Source: Oscillospiraceae bacterium
GTDB lineage: Bacteria > Bacillota > Clostridia > Oscillospirales > Ruminococcaceae
DNA: 36,083 nucleotides
Reading direction: 5' to 3'
Assembly (NCBI GenBank): GCA_017541275.1
Contig: JAFXZM010000023.1
Coordinates: 1-36,083 of the forward strand
Part shown: in pieces, positions 7,157 to 14,657 of the stretch
Position numbering within the stretch: the first letter of the stretch is position 1
Layout of the letters: the number at the start of each line of letters is the position of its first letter
Translations under genes and position numbers: made by a program
The notes under the pieces: model-generated
Database searches by the model: none
What the model was told of the DNA's origin: nothing
What the model saw: only the letters and a program-made list of their open reading frames with translations

Positions 7157-8449
7157 TTATTCGTACCGGAGTGCGTCGATCGGGTTGAGGTTTGCCGCCT
7201 TGACGGACGGAATCAGACCGAACACAATGCCGACGATCGTTGAGAAGATAACGGAAATGACGATCGCGGAGGTCGATACAGAAACGGGAACCTGTGCGAT
7301 ATTCGCAATGACCTTTGAAAGACCGATGCCGGAGAGCACGCCGATGATGCCGCCGATGCTGGTCAGAACAGCGGCTTCGGTCAGGAACTGTGCCAGAATT
7401 CTGCGTTTTCTCGCGCCGAGCGCCTTTTTCAGTCCGATTTCTCTGGTTCGCTCCGTGACGGACACGAGCATGATATTCATGACGCCGATGCCGCCGACGA
7501 GCAGGGAAATGCTTGCAATCCAGATCAGCATGCTGTTTGTCGATTTGGAGAGATCCTGCAAAGCCTTTGCCTGTTCGAGCAGGCTCTCGCTCTTGTACTC
7601 CATGGGCAGGCTTTCGCTGTCGCCGACCTGCGCCTCTGCGCCGATATTCTGCTGATTCCGGACATTCTCATTGAGGATATCCGCAGTTTTCTTGCCGGCC
7701 TGTGTCATGCTGTCGGTATCGGCAGCGCGGACGATGCAGTTCTGCGGCTCGTCATACCGGAAGCAGATACCCCAGTCATTTGTCGGAATGAAGATCATGC
7801 CGCCGGTGCTCTGGTTGTAGGTATAGTAATCGTCCACGTTATTGATTGTCGGCTCAAAGCCGCTGCGCGGAACAGCCACGCCGATGATGCGGAACGGCTC
7901 GCCGCTGATATCAAGAATCTTGCCGACCGGGCTTTCGCCGGGGAATGTGCCGCGTGCGACAATGCTGTCTACTATTGCGACCTTCGAGAAATCGGTGTAC
8001 ATCTGTTCGGTGAAGCCGATGCCCTCAGCAATATCCATGCCCTTTGTCTCGAAAAAATCCTCGTCGATGCCATAAACCGTTACGGATTCGATGCGCTGAT
8101 CCATATAAAACAGACCGTCTGTATTGCTGCGCGTGCGGTACAGCGTGCAGCGATCGACCTCCTTCAGATCAAGAATGCGCTGCTTGTCGGAAGCGGGAAC
8201 GACGCGGACATTGTCCGGGGGCGGCGTCCATGAAAAATCGACCGGCCACTCACCCTGAGAGAGCTGCACGGTAACGGCATTGTTGCCAGAGCCGATCAGA
8301 TTGTTTTTGATTTCCTCCCGCGTACCTTCGATGGTCGAAACAATCGCGATGATTGCCGCGATGCCGATGATAATGCCGAGCATCGTCAGGAAGGAACGGA
8401 TTTTGTGCGAGAATATGCCCTGAAAGGACAGTCTGATATTTTCAAACAT
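7157..8449 (-). CDS. MacB/FtsX-type ABC transporter permease
   Basis: The 430-residue protein has the MacB layout. An N-terminal membrane helix lies at about 17-40 (after SHKIRSFLTMLG). A large extracytoplasmic domain runs to about residue 300. Three C-terminal helices lie at about 308-332, 358-382 and 392-415. The coupling segment SVTERTREIGLKKALGA and the terminal NPIDALRYE are characteristic. MacB-type permeases do not move substrate through a pore but couple ATP hydrolysis in the cytoplasm to motion outside; in Gram-positives they often export peptides or lipids or mediate resistance. It is the last gene of the operon, 18 bp after the second adaptor, with GGGAGG about 11 bases before its ATG. 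Confidence 0.93.
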   Translation of the reverse strand: MFENIRLSFQGIFSHKIRSFLTMLGIIIGIAAIIAIVSTIEGTREEIKNNLIGSGNNAVTVQLSQGEWPVDFSWTPPPDNVRVVPASDKQRILDLKEVDRCTLYRTRSNTDGLFYMDQRIESVTVYGIDEDFFETKGMDIAEGIGFTEQMYTDFSKVAIVDSIVARGTFPGESPVGKILDISGEPFRIIGVAVPRSGFEPTINNVDDYYTYNQSTGGMIFIPTNDWGICFRYDEPQNCIVRAADTDSMTQAGKKTADILNENVRNQQNIGAEAQVGDSESLPMEYKSESLLEQAKALQDLSKSTNSMLIWIASISLLVGGIGVMNIMLVSVTERTREIGLKKALGARKRRILAQFLTEAAVLTSIGGIIGVLSGIGLSKVIANIAQVPVSVSTSAIVISVIFSTIVGIVFGLIPSVKAANLNPIDALRYE

Positions 8450-8467
8450 ATTGTAATGCGCCCTCCC

Positions 8468-10285
8468 TTAATAGTAATTCTTCGGCATCAGGATTTCGGT
8501 TGTTTCGTTTGTTTTGGCACCCTCCCGGACATTCTTTCCGAACGGGAAGCAGATTTTGTCCTTCATATCAAGGCCGCCGGTGATCTCCAGCATAGTGCCC
8601 CACATGATTTTTCCGGCGCGGACATACTGCTTGACAAGCCGGCCGTCGCCGCCCTGCTTGAGAACATAGTAATCGCCGCCCTCCTGCCGGACATAATGAA
8701 TCGGAAGATAGACACTGTTGCTCGTGCTCTCGCCGCCGGGAGAGGAGCCGTCTGCCGAAACGGTCACCCACTCATTGATGGAGAAATCCTCCCCGTCGGA
8801 CAGTGCCGCATGAACGCGGTAGGTTGAGGAATTCGGGTTGCCGCCCCATGCGCCGCCGTAGGAAACGGGAATGTCGTCAACGGAGGTGACCTCCGCAGTA
8901 CAACTGCTGCCGCTCTCGTAGCTCATTACATTGAGCTCCGTGCCGATCGTATAGCTGTCCAGATTCATCTCGGTGACATTGAATGCGACCTCCTTGCTGC
9001 CCTTGCCCTCAATGACTGCAAATGCACCGTCATCGGCATCCGGCTCGGCGTAGGGGTCATATTCCTTCTCTTTTTCGTCCTCCTCATCATCCGCATCATC
9101 GCCTGCGGCAGTGCCGATCTTCTTGACCACGCCGTCAATCTCCGCGATGACCCTGCCGTCGATTTTCTGCTTTCTGGCTGTTTCAACCGCGAGCTGCGCC
9201 GAACGAAGATCAAGATTCAGCCCCTTGATCTCATTCTGCTTTTCGGTAATCTTCTGTGCGAGCTCCTTGCGGGTGTACATGTAATCATAGGATTCCTCGC
9301 TGCTGCCGTAATCCGCGCCGCCGTAAAAGTCGGTGCCGCCGAAATCATTGCCGCCGAAATCCATTTCGTCGCCGGGGCCGTTTCCGGTAATTTCATGATC
9401 GGAGAACCATTCGTCCTGTCCGGTCTGCGCCTGCGGAACCGTAAAGGAGAGCTGTCCGTGCATTTTTCCGGCCGGGTCGATGCTGACGGTTCCGGTTTCG
9501 CTGTCGATCAGCAGGCCGTCCGTCACATGCCAGTCCTCGGCGGATGCCGGATCATAGCTCGCGCCGGAAACGATCCATTTATACAGAAATACGGAATTTT
9601 CGTCATAGACATGCAGCTCTGCAAAGCGGCCGCTGCCTGCGAGTGCCATGGCAAACTGTTTGCGGACAAGCGTGTCCGGATTGCAGTTGATGATATACGG
9701 ATCATACGGGGCACCGCTGCCCGATACCGCATGGAATCCGCCGGTGACCTCGTCAACGGTTCTGACGGGCTCGTCAGGAATCTCCGGATCATCGTGGAAA
9801 CCGGGGTCATCCGGAAAGTCCGGATTGTCCGGATAATCGGGATAATCCGGTTCACTGGGCTGATCCTCAGAGGGTCTGGCACGGCGGAGCGCTTCGAGCT
9901 CCCGGTTTGCACGCTTGATATCCTGCTCGGTGAGCGTGACCTGATTTTCCTTCTGTGCAAGCTGAAGCTCCACGACGGTCATATCGTATTCGAGGATCAC
10001 ATCGCCCTTTTTGACGGTCTGTCCCTTTTTGACGCAGACCTCCTTCACCAGCTTATCCGTATCGAGCGTCACGCGCTGGACATTGGCCGAATTGATCTGG
10101 CCTTCGTTCGGCATATAGTCATAGTTGAACCACTCTGCGGGCTGTGCCAGCAGGCTGAGCGGTACAACATCGACCACGGTGTTTTCAATGCGGCTTTTCT
10201 TATAGCGTGCGATGCCGTATACGCTGCCGCCGCCGACCGCCGCGATGCACAGCACAGCGACCGCAGCTTTTTTTGCTTTATTCAT
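8468..10285 (-). CDS. Membrane fusion (HlyD/MacA-type) adaptor with a large insertion in its hairpin
   Basis: This 605-residue protein has a membrane anchor at about 7-27, a first lipoyl half at about 75-101 (VKKGQTVKKGDVILEYD) and a first hairpin helix at about 106-137. A return helix lies at about 338-373, followed by the second lipoyl half (VIAEIDGVVKKIG) and beta-barrel domains. Between the helices, residues 138-337 hold an Asp/Pro-rich linker, a predicted beta-rich domain and a Gly/Asp-rich segment ending in GGTDFYGG. Ordinary MacA-type adaptors have only a short turn here. An acidic loop also interrupts the second lipoyl half (about 395-418). The start overlaps the ATPase stop as ATGA, so the two are translationally coupled. 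The protein should sit outside the membrane and link to the permease; the inserted domain may contact substrate or cell wall. Confidence 0.87.
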   Translation of the reverse strand: MNKAKKAAVAVLCIAAVGGGSVYGIARYKKSRIENTVVDVVPLSLLAQPAEWFNYDYMPNEGQINSANVQRVTLDTDKLVKEVCVKKGQTVKKGDVILEYDMTVVELQLAQKENQVTLTEQDIKRANRELEALRRARPSEDQPSEPDYPDYPDNPDFPDDPGFHDDPEIPDEPVRTVDEVTGGFHAVSGSGAPYDPYIINCNPDTLVRKQFAMALAGSGRFAELHVYDENSVFLYKWIVSGASYDPASAEDWHVTDGLLIDSETGTVSIDPAGKMHGQLSFTVPQAQTGQDEWFSDHEITGNGPGDEMDFGGNDFGGTDFYGGADYGSSEESYDYMYTRKELAQKITEKQNEIKGLNLDLRSAQLAVETARKQKIDGRVIAEIDGVVKKIGTAAGDDADDEEDEKEKEYDPYAEPDADDGAFAVIEGKGSKEVAFNVTEMNLDSYTIGTELNVMSYESGSSCTAEVTSVDDIPVSYGGAWGGNPNSSTYRVHAALSDGEDFSINEWVTVSADGSSPGGESTSNSVYLPIHYVRQEGGDYYVLKQGGDGRLVKQYVRAGKIMWGTMLEITGGLDMKDKICFPFGKNVREGAKTNETTEILMPKNYY

Positions 10286-11040
10286 TCTGCCGCCTCCGTT
10301 TCTGTCTGTTCTGCTGCGGCAGGAGCAGCCTTTGCTTCCGGTGTCTGCTCCTGCTCCGGATGTGCGCGGAACGAGCCGTCATGAATCTGACCGTCGCGGA
10401 TATACATGATCCGCTTCGCGCATCTGGCAATATCGGGCTCATGCGTAATCATCACGATCGTCACGCCCTCGCTGTTCAGCTCGCCGAACAGCTCCATGAC
10501 CTGCTCGCCGGATTTGGTATCCAGCGCACCGGTCGGTTCGTCTGCAAGCAGGAGCTTGGGCTGATTGACAATCGCACGGGCAATCGCGACGCGCTGCTTC
10601 TGTCCGCCGGAGAGCTGGGTCGGCTTAAAAAGCATTCTGTCCTCCAGCCCGACGCGCTTCAGTGCGGCCTCTGCAAGCTGACGGCGCTTTTTCTTGCCGA
10701 CTCCGGCATAGAGTAGCGGCAGCTCGACATTTTCGAGCGCAGACTGCCGCGGCAGCAGATTAAAATTCTGGAACACAAATCCGATTTTCCGGTTTCGGAT
10801 CTCTGAGAGCTGCCGGTCATTGCAGAGCATGATATCAGCCGTGTCGAAGATGAAATCGCCCTTGGTCTGCTTATCGAGGCAGCCGATGATATTCATGAGC
10901 GTGGACTTCCCGGAGCCGGACGGCCCCATGATCGCGACATATTCGCCCTCATCGACCTGCATGGAAATATCCTTCAGCACCGGAACGGCGTCCTTGCCCT
11001 GCATATAGTCCTTATAGATTGATTTCAGTTCAAAGACCAT
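10282..11040 (-). CDS. MacB-type ABC transporter ATP-binding protein (LolD/YtrE class)
   Basis: The 252-residue cytoplasmic ATPase has Walker A GPSGSGKST at 39-47, the Q-loop at Gln91 (FVFQNFNLLP), signature LSGGQ at 143-147, Walker B LLLADEP at 163-169 and the switch histidine in MITHEPD. The YAIMGPSGSGKST and EPTGALD forms are typical of the MacB/LolD class. I start it at the ATG at 11038-11040, with GAGGTG 6 to 7 bases upstream; a longer open frame to 11148 would overlap the upstream adaptor. The last 30 residues are an Ala/Glu/Pro-rich tail of no recognisable domain. It is the second gene of the adaptor-ATPase-adaptor-permease operon. Confidence 0.94.
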   Translation of the reverse strand: MVFELKSIYKDYMQGKDAVPVLKDISMQVDEGEYVAIMGPSGSGKSTLMNIIGCLDKQTKGDFIFDTADIMLCNDRQLSEIRNRKIGFVFQNFNLLPRQSALENVELPLLYAGVGKKKRRQLAEAALKRVGLEDRMLFKPTQLSGGQKQRVAIARAIVNQPKLLLADEPTGALDTKSGEQVMELFGELNSEGVTIVMITHEPDIARCAKRIMYIRDGQIHDGSFRAHPEQEQTPEAKAAPAAAEQTETEAAE

Positions 11041-11050
11041 CGCGCACACC

Positions 11051-12562
11051 TCAGCTTTCCGGTTCTTCTTCGGGCATTTCATCCCCGCCGTTCTCTCCGT
11101 CATCGTCTTTTGGCGCTTCATCCGGCTCATCATCGGTTTCTTCATCATCCGTCAGCTCATCGCCGTCGATCATATTGCCCTCCGGATCGAAGGTGTAGGT
11201 GTTGCCGTCCTCATCCGTAAAGAGCATGTTGCCGTTATTGTCATAGACAATGTTATCATCGACGAAGGCACCGCCGTTCATGCCGTAATCGCCCTCCATG
11301 CCGCCGAAGTCGTTATCGCTGATATTATCCGGAATGTCCTTATCGGAGCTGTTTGTCGTTGTGCCCATGCCCTCCGCGATATAATCAGCCGGGAAGGCAA
11401 TGTAGTCATCATTGCTCAGTCCGGAGAGAATCTCGCAGTCGCCTGCGGCTTCGTCGGTCTTGCCGACCTTGACCCTGCGCTTTTCAATCGCGCCCTTGGA
11501 ATTCTTCGCCCAGACATAGCAGTCATCGCCGTCCCAGAGGACAAAGCCGGTATAGAGCCAGATGCCCTCCTTGTTTTCGATCTCGCCGGCGTTTTCCTCC
11601 GGCTCGATCAGGATATGCTGGCCGAGCATGAAGCCGTCGAGCGATTCCGGCTCGACATAAAATGCGTATTTGGAGGATGTAGTCTGTTCGTCCGACATGC
11701 CGCCGTAATAATACGAGCCGTCGTTGTTATTTTGCTGCGGGGAGGTATCAATCTCAGAGATCGTGCCGTGCCATGTGGTATCGTCCACGCGGCTTTTGAG
11801 CAGCACCGGTGCGCCTTGATAAATGCGGTCTGCATTCTGCTCGTTGAAGGTTCCCTTGACGCGGAAATCGCCGTCCGCCGTGATCGTCAGCAGCACATCG
11901 GCACTCTCGCCGCCGCCGTACATGCCGTACATATCGCCGCCGGAGCCGCTGCCGGAGCCGGGCTCGTGCAGCGATTTGACCGTGCCGCTGATCGGGGCGG
12001 CAACATAGGCATTTTTCAGGGATTTTTCGAGCTTTTGCAGATCAAGATTCTTTGTTTTGATGTCATATTCGCTTTGCGCATTCTGGCTTTGCAGATTCAG
12101 GATATTTGCGGTATAGGTGATCTGTGCATCGCCGGTCGCGGTGCGTTTTTCCTGCTCCAGTTTCGCGATCTCAGCATTATTTGTCTGAATGGAATTCTCA
12201 AGCCGTTCGATTTCGAGCTTTTTGTTTTCGATATTCAGTTCGATAGTTTCAATATTGTAAGTGAGGAGCTTGTCGCCTTTTTTGACGCTGTCTCCCTCGC
12301 TGACAAGCAGCTCATCGACCGTCTGCGACTGATCGTATTTGACGTCAACGGATTTCTGTGCGACAATGACGCCGGCAAAATCCGTCGTAAAGAGGCCGGA
12401 GCTGCTGACGGTATTGATGTACCCGACCTTCTGCACATAGACCTTTTCCGAACGGGTCGGGCCGCCGCCCATGAAATGCTGCCAGACCTTCCAGCCGCCG
12501 AAGCCGACTGCACAGGCTCCGGCCACGCCGATAACAGCGGAAATGAGTTTCTTGTTTGCCAT
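11051..12562 (-). CDS. Membrane fusion (HlyD/MacA-type) adaptor, first gene of the exporter operon
   Basis: The 503-residue protein has an N-terminal anchor (about 5-25) and a lipoyl half (VDELLVSEGDSVKKGDKLLTY). A continuous helical hairpin of about 85 residues follows, rich in Glu, Lys, Asn and Gln (IENKKLEIERLENSI). The second lipoyl half (YVAAPISGTVKSL) is interrupted by a Gly/Ser/Met/Tyr loop (GSGSGSGGDMYGMYGGG). After the barrel domains comes an acidic C-terminal tail of about 110 residues, rich in Asp, Glu and Asn. Unlike the second adaptor of the operon it lacks the hairpin insertion. Such adaptors link MacB-type permeases to outside structures. It precedes the ATPase gene by 10 bp. 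Confidence 0.88.
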   Translation of the reverse strand: MANKKLISAVIGVAGACAVGFGGWKVWQHFMGGGPTRSEKVYVQKVGYINTVSSSGLFTTDFAGVIVAQKSVDVKYDQSQTVDELLVSEGDSVKKGDKLLTYNIETIELNIENKKLEIERLENSIQTNNAEIAKLEQEKRTATGDAQITYTANILNLQSQNAQSEYDIKTKNLDLQKLEKSLKNAYVAAPISGTVKSLHEPGSGSGSGGDMYGMYGGGESADVLLTITADGDFRVKGTFNEQNADRIYQGAPVLLKSRVDDTTWHGTISEIDTSPQQNNNDGSYYYGGMSDEQTTSSKYAFYVEPESLDGFMLGQHILIEPEENAGEIENKEGIWLYTGFVLWDGDDCYVWAKNSKGAIEKRRVKVGKTDEAAGDCEILSGLSNDDYIAFPADYIAEGMGTTTNSSDKDIPDNISDNDFGGMEGDYGMNGGAFVDDNIVYDNNGNMLFTDEDGNTYTFDPEGNMIDGDELTDDEETDDEPDEAPKDDDGENGGDEMPEEEPES

Positions 12563-12596
12563 TTCTGTTTCCCTCCGTGTGATTCGATTCCGATTA

Positions 12597-12610
12597 CAGC
12601 AGCGCTGCTG
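12597..12610. promoter_or_regulatory. Perfect 14-bp palindrome in the exporter operon leader
   Basis: CAGCAGCGCTGCTG is fully self-complementary and lies about 12-25 bases downstream of the predicted start site of the exporter promoter. This is a plausible operator position, although it could equally form an RNA hairpin. No regulator gene adjoins the operon. Confidence 0.4.
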
Positions 12611-12628
12611 ACGCGCAGCGTCATGTTC

Positions 12629-12657
12629 ATTATAATGCCGCGCCGGAAAAGTGTCAA
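12629..12657 (-). promoter_or_regulatory. Promoter of the exporter operon
   Basis: On the minus strand a consensus TTGACA (12652-12657), a 17-bp spacer and a consensus TATAAT (12629-12634). The leader before the adaptor ATG at 12562 is about 60 bases. Confidence 0.8.
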
Positions 12658-12822
12658 TGCGCGGGGTTGAATTTTAATAAATTCTTCAGTTTGCCGCAAG
12701 AAAGGTGTCGCTTTTTATCATAATTCTTCATGCACAGGACTGTAGACACGCACAAAAGCATTGCTGCGCGCATCAGACGGATTGTGAAAACCTACAAAAC
12801 CTAGAGGAATTCAAAATAATGC

Positions 12823-12851
12823 TTGACAAACCGCAGAACTTGTGCTATAAT
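12823..12851 (+). promoter_or_regulatory. Consensus promoter of metY
   Basis: TTGACA (12823-12828), a 17-bp spacer ending TGC, and TATAAT (12846-12851): both hexamers match the sigma-A consensus with an extended -10. The predicted start near 12858 leaves a leader of about 210 bases before metY, which holds the short reading frame at 12905-12997. Confidence 0.85.
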
Positions 12852-12904
12852 AGCCACAACAAAGCAAATCCTACAAATCCAATAGACTTAAAGGAGAATG
12901 AGAA

Positions 12905-12997
12905 ATGAGCATCTTTTTCCCGAAGATGAACCGGCAGAATTACCGCTTCGGACGAATGCGGCGCCTGCAGGCCGGATATTGTCGATGCCGGCACTGA
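12905..12997 (+). CDS. Possible 30-residue leader peptide upstream of metY
   Basis: An AAGGAG site at 12891-12896 stands 8 bases before the ATG at 12905. The frame encodes 30 residues, Arg-rich and ending GYCRCRH before TGA. The two Cys codons (12980-12982 and 12986-12988) fall within a small hairpin whose arms are GCCGG (12971-12975) and CCGGC (12988-12992). An alternative ATG at 12899 in another frame would give 47 residues, but it is only 2 bases from the ribosome site. The position before a sulfur-assimilation gene, together with Cys codons near the end, suggests cysteine-responsive control by ribosome position. I see no clear terminator downstream, so the mechanism is open. Confidence 0.45.
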   Translation: MSIFFPKMNRQNYRFGRMRRLQAGYCRCRH

Positions 12998-13067
12998 ACA
13001 GGAATCCGCAGCCGACTGTATGCTGCAAAAATAATATTTAATATTTAGAGAAATGAGGTTCATCACC

Positions 13068-14348
13068 ATGAGTAATTATAAATTTGAAACGCTTCAGCTT
13101 CACGTCGGGCAGGAGCAGCCCGATCCCGCCTCGGACGCAAGAGCCGTCCCGATTTACGCAACGACCTCTTATGTGTTCCGCGATTCCGCACATGCGGAAG
13201 CACGCTTCGGCCTCGCCGATGCCGGCAATATCTACGGCAGACTGACAAACTCGACGCAGGATGTTCTGGAAAAGCGCATCGCAGCGCTGGAGGGCGGCGT
13301 CGCTGCACTGGCACTCGCCTCCGGTGCCGCCGCGATCACTTACACGATCGAAGCGCTGGCACAGTCCGGTGACCATATTGTCGCACAGAAAACGATTTAC
13401 GGCGGCAGCTATAATCTGCTTGCGCATACGCTCCCGCTGCTCGGCATTCAGACGACCTTTGTCGATGCACACAATCTCGCGGAGATCGAAGCAGCCATTC
13501 AGCCGAACACCAAGGCAATCTATCTTGAAACGCTCGGCAACCCGAATTCCGATATCCCTGATATTGACGCAGTTGCGGAGATTGCACACCGCCACGGCCT
13601 GCCGCTCGTCATCGACAACACCTTCGGCACCCCGTTCCTGATCCGTCCGATCGAGCACGGTGCGGACATCGTTGTGCATTCCGCGACCAAGTTCATCGGC
13701 GGCCACGGCACGACCCTCGGCGGCATCATTGTCGATTCCGGCAAGTTTGACTGGAAGGCAAGCGGCAAATATGCACCGATTGCCGATGCGAACCCCAGCT
13801 ATCACGGCATTTCCTTTGCAGATGCCGTCGGCCCCGCCGCATTTGTGACCTACATCCGCGCAATTCTCCTGCGTGATCAGGGCGCGGCAATTTCTCCGTT
13901 CGCGGCATTCCTGCTGCTTCAGGGCACCGAAACGCTCTCGCTGCGTCTGGAGCGCCATGCCGAAAATACGAAAAAGGTCGTTGAATTCCTGAAAAATCAC
14001 CCGAAGGTCGCAAAGGTCAATCACCCTTCCCTCCCCGATCATCCCGATCACGCACTGTATCAGAAATATTTTCCGAACGGCGGCGGCAGCATCTTTACCT
14101 TTGAGATCAAGGGCGGCCGGAAGGAGGCACATGCCTTCATCGACCATCTGGAAATCTTCTCGCTGCTCGCGAATGTCGCCGATGTGAAGTCACTTGTCAT
14201 TCATCCGGCAACGACCACGCATTCCCAGCTCACGGAAGAAGAACTGCTGAGCTCCGGCATCACGCAGGCAACAATCCGTCTGTCGATCGGTACCGAGCAT
14301 ATCGACGATATTCTCGCCGATCTCGAAAAAGGCTTTGCAGCGGTATAA
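13068..14348 (+). CDS. metY: O-acetylhomoserine sulfhydrylase (aminocarboxypropyltransferase)
   Basis: The 426-residue cytoplasmic enzyme belongs to the Cys/Met-metabolism PLP family. It combines O-acetyl-L-homoserine with sulfide to give homocysteine and acetate in methionine synthesis. The N-terminus (FETLQLHVGQE, YATTSYVF) and the blocks YGRLTNST, LETLGNPNSDIPD and VIDNTFGTP are typical of MetY rather than cystathionine synthases. The PLP lysine is Lys208 in SATKFIGGHG. Length is normal. The ATG at 13068 has GAGGT 8 bases upstream. It is transcribed alone from 12823-12851, through a leader with a possible regulatory peptide, and ends before a hairpin at 14409-14444. Confidence 0.95.
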   Translation: MSNYKFETLQLHVGQEQPDPASDARAVPIYATTSYVFRDSAHAEARFGLADAGNIYGRLTNSTQDVLEKRIAALEGGVAALALASGAAAITYTIEALAQSGDHIVAQKTIYGGSYNLLAHTLPLLGIQTTFVDAHNLAEIEAAIQPNTKAIYLETLGNPNSDIPDIDAVAEIAHRHGLPLVIDNTFGTPFLIRPIEHGADIVVHSATKFIGGHGTTLGGIIVDSGKFDWKASGKYAPIADANPSYHGISFADAVGPAAFVTYIRAILLRDQGAAISPFAAFLLLQGTETLSLRLERHAENTKKVVEFLKNHPKVAKVNHPSLPDHPDHALYQKYFPNGGGSIFTFEIKGGRKEAHAFIDHLEIFSLLANVADVKSLVIHPATTTHSQLTEEELLSSGITQATIRLSIGTEHIDDILADLEKGFAAV

Positions 14349-14408
14349 GCTGCACCCGCATGCTTCACGGAAACCTCCGGGATTTGTATTTGAGAATCGC
14401 AAAATAGA

Positions 14409-14444
14409 AAGAACACCGGTGTTTTGCCCGACACCGGTGTTCTT
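14409..14444. terminator. Perfect hairpin after metY
   Basis: The 14-bp arms 14409-14422 and 14431-14444 (AAGAACACCGGTGT and complement) enclose an 8-base loop. Only a short mixed T/C run follows, so it is a weaker intrinsic terminator or an RNA 3'-end protector. The stretch 14349-14657 has no gene and holds only this hairpin and the galE promoter. Confidence 0.7.
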
Positions 14445-14539
14445 CTGCGTTGCAGCAGCTTTTTCTTTTCAGCTCCGCCTCAAACTTCGCAAAACGGACA
14501 CCGTAATGCGATAAAAGAGAATGCTGATGCCGTAATCGC

Positions 14540-14568
14540 TTGACTGTCTGTCCGTTTTGTGTTATACT
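14540..14568 (+). promoter_or_regulatory. Promoter of galE
   Basis: TTGACT (14540-14545), a 17-bp spacer ending TGT, and TATACT (14563-14568), about 90 bp before the galE start codon. Confidence 0.75.
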
Positions 14569-14657
14569 GTTGATACGCAAAGGACGGTACAGCACGCATT
14601 ATCCGAGGCTGAGCCGCAGTGCAGCTTATCAATCTCAACACAGGAGGCAGATCATTT

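Noticed and set aside
9395..10384. 329-codon plus-strand frame across the second adaptor gene
   Set aside because: Shadow of the adaptor on the other strand.
11615..12670. 351-codon plus-strand frame across the first adaptor gene
   Set aside because: Antisense to a well-supported adaptor and without a ribosome site or domain.
12705..12908. 67-codon frame covering the metY promoter
   Set aside because: It contains the -35 and -10 of metY, so it is not likely to be translated; no ribosome site.
12899..13042. Alternative 47-residue leader frame upstream of metY
   Set aside because: Its ATG is only 2 bases after the ribosome site, too close; the ATG at 12905 has normal spacing.
13038..14147. 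369-codon frame antisense to metY
   Set aside because: metY is certain on the plus strand and this frame shows no known motif.
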